This document shows, piece by piece, positions 1 through 6,983 of a DNA stretch of 11,056 bases (position 1 is its first letter; each line of letters opens with the position of its first letter). Location of the stretch: NCBI GenBank assembly GCA_938038165.1, contig CALHRB010000055.1, positions 1 through 11,056 of the forward strand. Direction: 5' to 3'. The translations under genes and the position numbers were made by a program. Below the pieces are notes generated by a model. It had not been told where the DNA came from. It did not search any database and saw only the letters and a list, made by a program, of their open reading frames with translations. The stretch comes from Candidatus Kapaibacterium sp. GTDB lineage: Bacteria > Bacteroidota > Ignavibacteria > Kapaibacteriales > UBA2268.

Positions 1-144
1 CATTTGGTTTTATCCCAGGAATCTAATAATACCAAAACAACTATTATTTCTTATTTGGAGCAAGAAAATATAAAGATTGCTGAATTTAGCTTAATAAAAC
101 CAACTATCGAGGATTGCTTTATTAAATACCTGACAAATGGATAA
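1..144 (+). CDS. ABC transporter ATP-binding protein, C-terminal end only (partial, 5' end outside window)
   Basis: An open frame runs from base 1 to a TAA at 142-144 and encodes the last 47 residues of a protein. It ends in KPTIEDCFIKYLTNG. An ending of the form 'PTIEDxFI..LT' is what closes many ABC-2 exporter ATPases, where the C-terminal helix follows the nucleotide-binding domain. No Walker motif falls inside the window, so the family call rests on this ending and on context: the next gene starts 8 bases before this stop (ATGGATAA overlap) and is itself an exporter ATPase. In E. coli, YbhF carries two ATPase halves in one chain. Here the halves appear to be separate genes, and this would be the first. 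Confidence is moderate because only the tail is visible. Confidence 0.7.
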   Translation, partial: HLVLSQESNNTKTTIISYLEQENIKIAEFSLIKPTIEDCFIKYLTNG

Positions 145-904
145 CATCATAATCAAAACAGAAAATTTAACAAAAAGATTTGGAACTTTTTTTGCAGTAA
201 GAGAATTATCTTTCGAGGTATATCGAGGTGAAATTTTCGGCTTTCTTGGTGCAAACGGTGCCGGAAAGACCACGGCAATCAGAATGTTAATAGGCTTACT
301 CAAACCAACTTCTGGAATTGCCAGCGTAGCTGGTTTTGATGTGTACAAAGAGCCAGACAAGATCAAGGAAAAAATTGGTTATATGAGTCAGAAATTCTCA
401 CTCTATGAGGATTTGACAGTTCTTGAAAATTTAAGATTTTTTGGTGGTATTTACGGGTTAAAATCTGAAACAATAAAGTCAAAAAGTGCTGAGTTAATCA
501 AAAAACTTGGGATGGAAAATATTGCTAGAAAGTTAATTAAAGAACTTCCCGTTGGTTGGCGGCAAAAAGTTGCTTTCTCGGTAGCTGTTTTTCATAATCC
601 GGCAATTGTATTTCTGGATGAGCCTACTGGCGGAGTTGATCCAATTGTCAGAAGACAATTTTGGGATATGATTTATGAAGCCTCCGAAAGCAATATTACC
701 ATTTTTGTTACCACTCATTATTTGGACGAGGCAGAATATTGCAACAGGATCTCAATTATGGATGAGGGGGTAATAAAAGCTCTTGATAATCCCAGTGAAC
801 TGAAAAAAAAGTTTGATGTTGATTCTATGAATGATCTTTTCAATCTTATTGCAAGAAAAAAATTATTACCCGATTATGAAAAGACTCTTCAGTTTTATTA
901 TTAA
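137..904 (+). CDS. ABC-2 exporter ATP-binding protein (YbhF-type, second ATPase)
   Basis: This 255-residue cytoplasmic ATPase would power the two permeases encoded just downstream. Visible motifs are Walker A GANGAGKT (about 38-45), the Q-loop glutamine at 85 (YMSQ), Walker B IVFLDEP (157-163) with catalytic Glu162, the D-loop GGVDP, and the switch histidine 194 (TTHYLDEAE). In place of the usual LSGGQ signature it reads LPVGW (137-141). That is the form typical of YbhF-like exporter ATPases, so it is family-specific and not a defect. The ATG at 137 overlaps the preceding stop by 8 bases and has no Shine-Dalgarno sequence, which points to coupled translation. The 3' end overlaps the next gene by 29 bases. 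The transported compound cannot be told from sequence; relatives export drugs or hydrophobic compounds. ATPase role is near certain, substrate unknown. Confidence 0.95.
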   Translation: MDNIIIKTENLTKRFGTFFAVRELSFEVYRGEIFGFLGANGAGKTTAIRMLIGLLKPTSGIASVAGFDVYKEPDKIKEKIGYMSQKFSLYEDLTVLENLRFFGGIYGLKSETIKSKSAELIKKLGMENIARKLIKELPVGWRQKVAFSVAVFHNPAIVFLDEPTGGVDPIVRRQFWDMIYEASESNITIFVTTHYLDEAEYCNRISIMDEGVIKALDNPSELKKKFDVDSMNDLFNLIARKKLLPDYEKTLQFYY

Positions 905-1985
905 GGAATTTAAACATATTTTAAGAGATTCGAGAGTTTTGCTTATTCTATTCGGAATGCCTGTTGTGCAGGTGCTTATTTTTGGTTTTGCATTAACAAA
1001 TGAAATTAAAAACTCAAAAGTAATAGTTATCGACTACTCAAAAGACGAGATCTCAAAAAAGATGGTCAATAAAATTGAGGCTAACAAATATTTTGAAATA
1101 ATAGAACATACAGATAATAAAAACATCATCCTTGATTATTTCAGACAGGGAAAAATCAAAGCTGCTATCATTTTTCCTCAACATTTTTCATACGACATTA
1201 GCAATAGTAGAGGCAGTCAAATACAAATTATTACAGACGCAACTGATGTTAATTTTGCTAATAGCATAAAAAACTATATCTCAGCCATAATTAATGAATG
1301 TCTTACTGAGTTAGTATTAGGGAAGGATAAAAGATTAACAATACTCCCCCAGATAAAAATGCTCTACAATCCACAATTAAAAGGTGCCCCAAATTTTGTT
1401 CCGGGCGTTATGTCAATGGTAATGCTTCTTGTTTGTGTGATGATGACTGCAATTGCTATTGTCAGGGAAAAAGAAATGGGGTCGATGGAGGTTCTTCTTA
1501 CATCTCCAGTGAGTCCCGTCTTAATGATAATTTCCAAAGTGGTTCCATATTTTGTTATATCAACAATAGATTTATGTCTAATTTTATTGCTAAGCGTTTA
1601 TATCCTTGATTTGCCTGTTCAGGGAAGTCTATTTCTTCTTGTAGCAGAAAGCTTGCTGTTCATTATAACTTGTTTGATTATCGGAATTTTGATATCAATC
1701 AGAACTTCCTCGCAGCAAATTGCAATGTTGATTTCGTTGGTAGGAATGATGATGCCAGCAGTTTTTCTAAGTGGCTTTATGTTTCCAATTGAAAATATGC
1801 CTTATGTTCTGCAGTTATTTTCTAATTTAGTCCCATCAAAATGGTTTTATATCATAGTCAAGGATATTATGTTGAAAGGTGCAGGATTTGAAATAATATG
1901 GAAGGAAACATTAATAATCGCTTTTATGATGTTTTTATTCCTTCTTGTAAGCTTTAAAACCTTCAAAGTCAGATTATATCAATGA
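876..1985 (+). CDS. ABC-2 type transporter permease (YbhS-like)
   Basis: This inner-membrane permease has 369 residues in the classic ABC-2 exporter layout. There is one helix near the N-terminus (about 21-40), a large extracytoplasmic domain (about 42-165), then five helices (about 174-196, 222-243, 249-276, 282-303, 343-362). The cytoplasmic coupling segment IVREKEMGSMEVLLTSPVS (about 195-213) after the second helix is the hallmark of the family. I chose the ATG at 876 over the in-frame ATG at 831. It gives MKRLFSFIIKEFKHILRDSR, the standard amphipathic start of this family, whereas the longer form adds 15 polar residues. The start lies 29 bases inside the ATPase gene and has no convincing Shine-Dalgarno sequence. 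The next permease overlaps by ATGA. The two permeases probably form a heterodimer fed by the two ATPases. Confidence 0.93.
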   Translation: MKRLFSFIIKEFKHILRDSRVLLILFGMPVVQVLIFGFALTNEIKNSKVIVIDYSKDEISKKMVNKIEANKYFEIIEHTDNKNIILDYFRQGKIKAAIIFPQHFSYDISNSRGSQIQIITDATDVNFANSIKNYISAIINECLTELVLGKDKRLTILPQIKMLYNPQLKGAPNFVPGVMSMVMLLVCVMMTAIAIVREKEMGSMEVLLTSPVSPVLMIISKVVPYFVISTIDLCLILLLSVYILDLPVQGSLFLLVAESLLFIITCLIIGILISIRTSSQQIAMLISLVGMMMPAVFLSGFMFPIENMPYVLQLFSNLVPSKWFYIIVKDIMLKGAGFEIIWKETLIIAFMMFLFLLVSFKTFKVRLYQ

Positions 1986-3094
1986 GATTGCTTTTTTATC
2001 TATTGCAGAAAGAATTCAGACAAGTGTTTAGAAATAAACCCATAATTGCTATTATTTTTATTGTTCCTATAGTTCAATTTCTTATACTTCCTCTTGCGGC
2101 TGACTTCGAAATTAAAAACATTAATATTTCACTGATAGACAATGATAGATCATCAATAAGTAAAAAATTGATTAATAAAATTACCGGTTCGGGTTATTTT
2201 CGAATATCATCAATTGATAATACTTTCAATAAAGCATTAAAAAAAATTGAAGCGGAAGAATCCGATTTAATTCTGGAATTTCCCGCAAACCTCGAGAAAA
2301 ATCTACTGAGAGACTCAAATCAAAAAGTTCTCATCTCGATCAACTCCATTAATGGAATAAAAGCTAATCTGGCTGGCTTTTATTTGATTAATATTATTAA
2401 TGAGTTCAACAAAGAGATGCAAACGGAACTGAGCCCAAATTTTCAGAACGAAAAAGGCATAGATATTTGCTCGTTAGATTGGTTTAATCCAAATTTGAAT
2501 TACAAAATATTTTTAATTCCCGGTTTGCTTGCTATTCTTGTTACTTTGGTTGGTGGTTTCCTTACTGCTTTGAATATCGTTCGTGAGAAAGAGCTTGGGA
2601 CAATTGAACAAATAAACGTTACACCAATAAAAAAATGGCAGTTTATCTTAGGCAAGTTAATACCATTTTGGATTTTAGCTAACTTAGTTTTTACTAATGG
2701 ACTTATCCTTGGTTATTTAATTTATGACATTGTTCCTCAGGGTAATCTGCTTATTTTATATGGGTTTATTGATATTTATCTTTTCGCAGTTCTTGGTTTA
2801 GGATTGCTTATTTCAACAATAAGTGAAACCCAACAACAGGCAATGTTTGTTATGTATTTCTTTATGATTGTGTTTATTATGCTTGGTGGACTTTTCACCC
2901 CAATAGACAGCATGCCAACCTGGGCACAATATTTTGCTTATTTAAACCCAGTTAAATATGTTATCGAGACTATAAGGTTAGTAATGTTAAAAGGAAGTAA
3001 CTTGGAGGATATAATTCCACAAACAATTGCAATTTTTTTCTTTGCGGTAATTATTAATTTTCTGGCAGTCTTAAATTATCGCAAAACCACTTAA
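1982..3094 (+). CDS. ABC-2 type transporter permease (YbhR-like)
   Basis: This is the second permease of the exporter, with 370 residues and the same fold as its upstream partner. It has a first helix (about 21-40), an extracytoplasmic domain (about 42-172), then helices at about 176-198, 226-247, 255-279, 286-306 and 345-365. The matching coupling segment NIVREKELGTIEQINVTPI lies at about 198-216. The two permeases are alike in layout but differ widely in sequence, as expected for a heterodimer of old duplicates. The start overlaps the upstream stop by four bases (ATGA), which implies translational coupling. Its TAA at 3092-3094 ends the operon, and only five bases separate it from the stop of the converging gene. 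No intrinsic terminator fits in that gap, so transcription must end inside the neighbour or be factor-dependent. Confidence 0.93.
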   Translation: MRLLFYLLQKEFRQVFRNKPIIAIIFIVPIVQFLILPLAADFEIKNINISLIDNDRSSISKKLINKITGSGYFRISSIDNTFNKALKKIEAEESDLILEFPANLEKNLLRDSNQKVLISINSINGIKANLAGFYLINIINEFNKEMQTELSPNFQNEKGIDICSLDWFNPNLNYKIFLIPGLLAILVTLVGGFLTALNIVREKELGTIEQINVTPIKKWQFILGKLIPFWILANLVFTNGLILGYLIYDIVPQGNLLILYGFIDIYLFAVLGLGLLISTISETQQQAMFVMYFFMIVFIMLGGLFTPIDSMPTWAQYFAYLNPVKYVIETIRLVMLKGSNLEDIIPQTIAIFFFAVIINFLAVLNYRKTT

Positions 3095-3099
3095 TCCAT

Positions 3100-6000
3100 T
3101 TATTTTATTAGCGTAAGTGTTCCTCTTCTTGTTTCTCCATTAATTATGACAACATAATAGTAAACTCCAGAATGATATTCAATGGCATCCCATATAAATG
3201 TGTACTTTCCTGCGTCTAAATTTGAATTAATAATTTCTGTCAACCTCGAACCATTTACATCATAAATATTTATTGTACAATAAGTGGCTTTTTCGATAGA
3301 AATATCAAAATATGTCAAATGGCTGAACGGGTTAGGATAATTAGCAACATAGAACTTAACAACTTCTCCATTATCAATTATATTAGTCAGACTTTTTATT
3401 GAAAATGTTTTTCTGCTCAAAGAAAAAACTTCTGGATTATTTAAACTACTAACTTTAACTTGATAAGTTGAATCATCGGGGATATCTTGTGGTATAACCC
3501 AATTAAAAAAATCAAAATCTGCCCCGACACTGTCAATAATAGTCCTGAAACTATCTCCATTACGATATAAGTCTATTCTAACGTCGCTGTTTATTTTTTT
3601 ATTCCATTTAATCAGTTTGGGTTCGGAATCCTTAATCCAAAACTCTCCCCCATTAGGAACCAAAAGTGATATGAAAGATCCATTAACAGTAAATTTATAA
3701 ACTGCTGAACGAAAGCTGGAATTTTTATCATTATAAGCAGTGACACTCCAGTAAAAATCCCCATTCGGTAAAATTTCAGGCAGTGTATGTTCATTTACTT
3801 TTAACTTATTAAGATTAAACACAATGTCATTTTGAAGACTATCTCTGGAAACAATCAGATTATAATAATCTGCTCCTTCAACTGCATTCCATTTGAAAAC
3901 CAAATTTGCGGGAGCAAGAATTTCCTGATTAAGCGGTTCGAATAGTTCAGGGACAGCCAACTGCGTTGTGAACTGAAAAACATCAGACCATTTGCTTCGA
4001 TCATTGGAATTAGCCCTTACAGTCCAATAATACAATTTATTTGGTTTCAAATTCTTAATGAAGAATGTAGTGTCCTTTATATTAGTATAAATTACGCAAT
4101 TTTTTACAAAATCGTAATCTTCGGAAATCTTAAAGTCATAATAATTGAATCCAATAGTCTTATTCCAATAAAATTTTACATTTAGTGGGATTTTGTATTC
4201 ATCAAATCTGGGGTAAATCAACTCTTCGAGAGTGGCAAAGCTTCTGATCTCAGACCATTGACTTTCAATACCTTTTGAGACAGCTTTAACTCTCCAGAAA
4301 TATTGAGTGTTAAAGTCTAAATTGAATAAACTTAAATAATTTGTAACAACATTTTCTTCTTTGATAATATTATGAAAATCATTTCCATAAGCAATCTGGA
4401 CGATATAATTAGTTGCATTAGATATACTTGTCCATTGCAAAGTTCCATTTACAGGAAAATGTTGAGTATTATTTTCAGGTATTAATAATCGAGGCGTTGC
4501 CGGTAAAGTTGAGAACATCCATTTTTCAGACCATGCAGTATTTGTATCTCTGAAAAAAGCCCTAACCCTCCAAAAATAAGTTGTTGAATTCTCAAGTTTA
4601 CTAAGGGTCAAGTAGCTTTGTTTGATTTTAATACTGTCAATAATAATATCCACAAAATTAAAATCCTTGGAAAGCTGGAATTGATAATAGTTAGCACTAT
4701 TTATGGGGTACCAGTCAAAATTTTGTTTAACATTTGCCTTATTATAAAATGTAGCTGGTTGGATTAATTTTACGATGCCATTTGAAGTAGTAAAGCTCCA
4801 GATTTCAGACCAATCTGTTATAAATCCATCTCTGATTGCAGCCACTCTCCAATAATATTTTGTTAAAGGTTTTAAATATAAATATTCGAATTTATTAATA
4901 GAATCAATAGTTTTTTCAAATACAAAAAAATTGAAAGTTGAATATTCACAGATTTGTATTTTGTATTTCTCCGCCCCAGCAACATCAATCCATTCCATCA
5001 CACCGTCCAAAGGCTCATTTTTCGAGAGATTTTTGGGATAGGTTTGTTCGGGTGTTGCTATTCTGGTTGTAAAGGAGTGAGTTGACGTCCAATCACTTTC
5101 ACAATTAGAAGAATATTTCTGAATTCTATAGTAATATGTTTTGAAATTCTTTAAAAATCTTACTTTAATTTCAGTTGTTATTATATTAGAAGAATCCAGA
5201 ATAATATCGTGAAAATTTGGGTCAGTGGCTATCTGAATCCTAAATTTTTCGAATTGTGAAGCAGCCTGCCATTTTATTGTGGGTGAAAGAGACAGATTTT
5301 GAGCTAAATTCACAGGAGACTTGATATCTGGTGAACTAAGAGTAATAAAGCCAAGGACAAATTCACCAAATTGATTAATATTCGCTTCGAGTGAATGCCT
5401 TTGACTGTTGTATGTTGTTTCAAGCAAACTAAAACTACCAGATGCCTCTTTTGAACGATGAAAAATTTTAATGTTATTAAAGTCATTTATACCTTGAATT
5501 TCATTTAAATCAAATGAAATCATTCCTGAAACCGAACTGATATTGCTACTATTTATTACCCATCTATATGGCAATAAAATGCAAGCCTGCTGACCAGAAT
5601 AGGAAACATTATGCGGAGGATAAAAATGTTTTTCTACTGAAGCATAACCAGAACCAGTTATACTATTCAACGTCAGAGAGATACCAGTGCTTTTACCTCC
5701 ATAATTAAAATAATACGACCCGGAAGAATTAATATAATTACTTGCAGCAATCATTTTGAAAATTTCTCTGAGAACCTGATAAACTGCTCTATGATTCTGA
5801 AGTTTAATTTCAAATACTTTTTTACCTTCAGAGGTTACTTCTGTTCCAACATAATCATAGTTTGATTCTAAATTCATTCCCCAACCAATAAGAGTATTAC
5901 CATTTGGTAACCTTTGAGCAGAGCCCATAAAAGCTGAATTAATATAAGGTTTATGAATATATTCCCAGACTTTAGTTGCTCTTTTGGTTGTTTCGTTTAT

Positions 6001-6873
6001 GGAATACTCAACAGCCCTCGCAAAATGTGTGGGTCTTGCGTTTCCATTATCAAATAGCAGGATGTTACCATTGCTTAATCTTTTGGGGTCATGCTGCCTC
6101 GAAAAACCCCAAAATCCATCAATATTATCATTGATAAATGTAAATTGATTAACCTTTGAGGCTTTCCCACCCATAATCCAGATTATTTCACCGGTTGAAC
6201 GATTAATTTTATAGAAGGCATCTAAATTTCTGAAGTTTGCTATTATATTTCCATCAGTATCATACCTGACACAATTAACATGAAATGGATCAACGTTAGA
6301 TTCTGTCAATGATATCCCCTCGGCTGCATCCGTTATGTTAATATGTTCAAGGCAATTCCATTCGAAGACTAAATTTCCGTTTCTGTCAAATTCTTGTATT
6401 ATGTGGTTTTCTAATGTAGCATCTTTTTTACCTCCTTGCACTATACTGCTCATATCAATTTTTCTGAAATCATTGGCTACCAGAAGGTAGTTTCCTTCGG
6501 GTGATAGAAATAAGGTATGGAAATTCGTAATATACTGAGGGGAGCATGAAACATATTTTACTATATTTAGATTTTCATCGCAAATAATCCATTTCGTTTC
6601 GGCAAAAAAGGCTATATAGCCATTCTCAAGCAGCCTTAAAGCCATAACCTGATCTGTTATGCCTGACAAATTTCTATAATATGCAACCTTACCTGCATTA
6701 TCATATATAGTCAGATAATGATCGTTGAAAGGTCCTGTTAATATATAACCGGGGGCAGGGTTATCAAGGGCTGAAACATTGAATTCCGTGAAGTTAATGC
6801 TCCTTGCGGCATTCAAAGAAAAGAAAAAAGCAAAAATCAAATTGATGATATTAATATATTTTTTTGTACTCAT
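3100..6873 (-). CDS. Secreted arylsulfotransferase-like protein with FN3 repeats and T9SS sorting domain
   Basis: This 1257-residue protein is predicted to be exported and surface-attached. The order of parts is: signal peptide (about 1-25); arylsulfotransferase-like beta-propeller (about 27-373); unnamed beta-rich module (about 374-515); six fibronectin-III-like repeats (about 518-1062); another beta domain starting PNGGEFW (about 1071-1159); and a type IX secretion C-terminal sorting domain (about 1175-1257, with YPNPF, INIYDVNG, GVYYYVV). The propeller has the family's active-site pattern: His119 (NFHTLFLSPEGN), DPFHVN with His198 and Asn200, Arg215 (NFRN) and His261 (FSRQHD). By alignment from memory these match His252, His356, Asn358, Arg374 and His436 of the E. 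coli enzyme, His436 being the transient sulfate carrier. Family members move sulfate between phenolic compounds; the substrate here is unknown. The ATG lacks a Shine-Dalgarno sequence. The gene stands alone, with no partner such as DsbA/DsbB-like genes beside it. Confidence 0.85.
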   Translation of the reverse strand: MSTKKYINIINLIFAFFFSLNAARSINFTEFNVSALDNPAPGYILTGPFNDHYLTIYDNAGKVAYYRNLSGITDQVMALRLLENGYIAFFAETKWIICDENLNIVKYVSCSPQYITNFHTLFLSPEGNYLLVANDFRKIDMSSIVQGGKKDATLENHIIQEFDRNGNLVFEWNCLEHINITDAAEGISLTESNVDPFHVNCVRYDTDGNIIANFRNLDAFYKINRSTGEIIWIMGGKASKVNQFTFINDNIDGFWGFSRQHDPKRLSNGNILLFDNGNARPTHFARAVEYSINETTKRATKVWEYIHKPYINSAFMGSAQRLPNGNTLIGWGMNLESNYDYVGTEVTSEGKKVFEIKLQNHRAVYQVLREIFKMIAASNYINSSGSYYFNYGGKSTGISLTLNSITGSGYASVEKHFYPPHNVSYSGQQACILLPYRWVINSSNISSVSGMISFDLNEIQGINDFNNIKIFHRSKEASGSFSLLETTYNSQRHSLEANINQFGEFVLGFITLSSPDIKSPVNLAQNLSLSPTIKWQAASQFEKFRIQIATDPNFHDIILDSSNIITTEIKVRFLKNFKTYYYRIQKYSSNCESDWTSTHSFTTRIATPEQTYPKNLSKNEPLDGVMEWIDVAGAEKYKIQICEYSTFNFFVFEKTIDSINKFEYLYLKPLTKYYWRVAAIRDGFITDWSEIWSFTTSNGIVKLIQPATFYNKANVKQNFDWYPINSANYYQFQLSKDFNFVDIIIDSIKIKQSYLTLSKLENSTTYFWRVRAFFRDTNTAWSEKWMFSTLPATPRLLIPENNTQHFPVNGTLQWTSISNATNYIVQIAYGNDFHNIIKEENVVTNYLSLFNLDFNTQYFWRVKAVSKGIESQWSEIRSFATLEELIYPRFDEYKIPLNVKFYWNKTIGFNYYDFKISEDYDFVKNCVIYTNIKDTTFFIKNLKPNKLYYWTVRANSNDRSKWSDVFQFTTQLAVPELFEPLNQEILAPANLVFKWNAVEGADYYNLIVSRDSLQNDIVFNLNKLKVNEHTLPEILPNGDFYWSVTAYNDKNSSFRSAVYKFTVNGSFISLLVPNGGEFWIKDSEPKLIKWNKKINSDVRIDLYRNGDSFRTIIDSVGADFDFFNWVIPQDIPDDSTYQVKVSSLNNPEVFSLSRKTFSIKSLTNIIDNGEVVKFYVANYPNPFSHLTYFDISIEKATYCTINIYDVNGSRLTEIINSNLDAGKYTFIWDAIEYHSGVYYYVVIINGETRRGTLTLIK
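3103..3351 (-). other. Type IX secretion system C-terminal sorting domain (coding segment)
   Basis: The last 83 or so residues of the secreted protein follow the type A sorting-domain pattern. YPNPF comes first (1179-1183), then a beta strand, INIYDVNGSRL, a DAGKYTFIWDA strand, GVYYYVV and a short basic end (TRRGTLTLIK). In known cases this domain is recognised by the outer-membrane type IX machinery and removed when the protein is attached to the surface or released. It is also the best taxonomic marker in the window. Confidence 0.9.
3688..5322 (-). repeat. Six tandem fibronectin-III-like repeats within the sulfotransferase-like protein
   Basis: Residues about 518-1062 of the large secreted protein repeat with a regular period of 90-93 residues. 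The best marker is the core strand: YYYRIQKY (580), YYWRVAAI (673), YFWRVRAF (766), YFWRVKAV (858), YYWTVRAN (948) and FYWSVTAY (1040). Each unit also has an early 'Y.IQI....F' strand and mostly ends in 'WS....FTT'. The copies have diverged strongly, so this is an old protein-level repeat and not recent DNA duplication. Such stalks usually hold a catalytic head away from the cell surface or bind polysaccharide. Confidence 0.85.
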
Positions 6874-6903
6874 TATTCTGTAGTAATGTTCAATAGAAAT
6901 TAA

Positions 6904-6944
6904 TTTTTTTATAAATATTTTAATTTAATTAATTTATAAAAAAA
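6904..6944. terminator. 13-bp perfect A/T inverted repeat, possible weak terminator or promoter-region structure
   Basis: Bases 6904-6916 (T7 then ATAAAT) are the exact reverse complement of 6932-6944 (ATTTAT then A7), with a 15-base spacer. The repeat lies between the dehydrogenase stop (6984) and the start of the sulfotransferase-like gene (6873), both on the minus strand. It could end transcription of the dehydrogenase, since the outer arm supplies a U-run. However, the stem has no G or C and so is weak, and it sits close enough to the downstream start to be part of its promoter. In such AT-rich DNA part of the match may be chance. Confidence 0.3.
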
Positions 6945-6983
6945 AGCAACAATAAACAAGTACAAATTAATAATATTTTTTTA

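Noticed and set aside
497..541. ABC ATPase inactivated by loss of the LSGGQ signature
   Set aside because: LPVGW at residues 137-141 is the normal variant in YbhF-type ATPases, and all other catalytic motifs are intact.
831..875. Longer N-terminus for the first permease, starting at the ATG at 831
   Set aside because: It adds 15 residues that do not fit the family. The MKRLF start at 876 matches the usual amphipathic N-terminus.
3088..3119. CACTTA/TAAGTG dyad as a two-way intrinsic terminator
   Set aside because: Only six base pairs with a 20-base loop and no T-run, and it lies within coding sequence.
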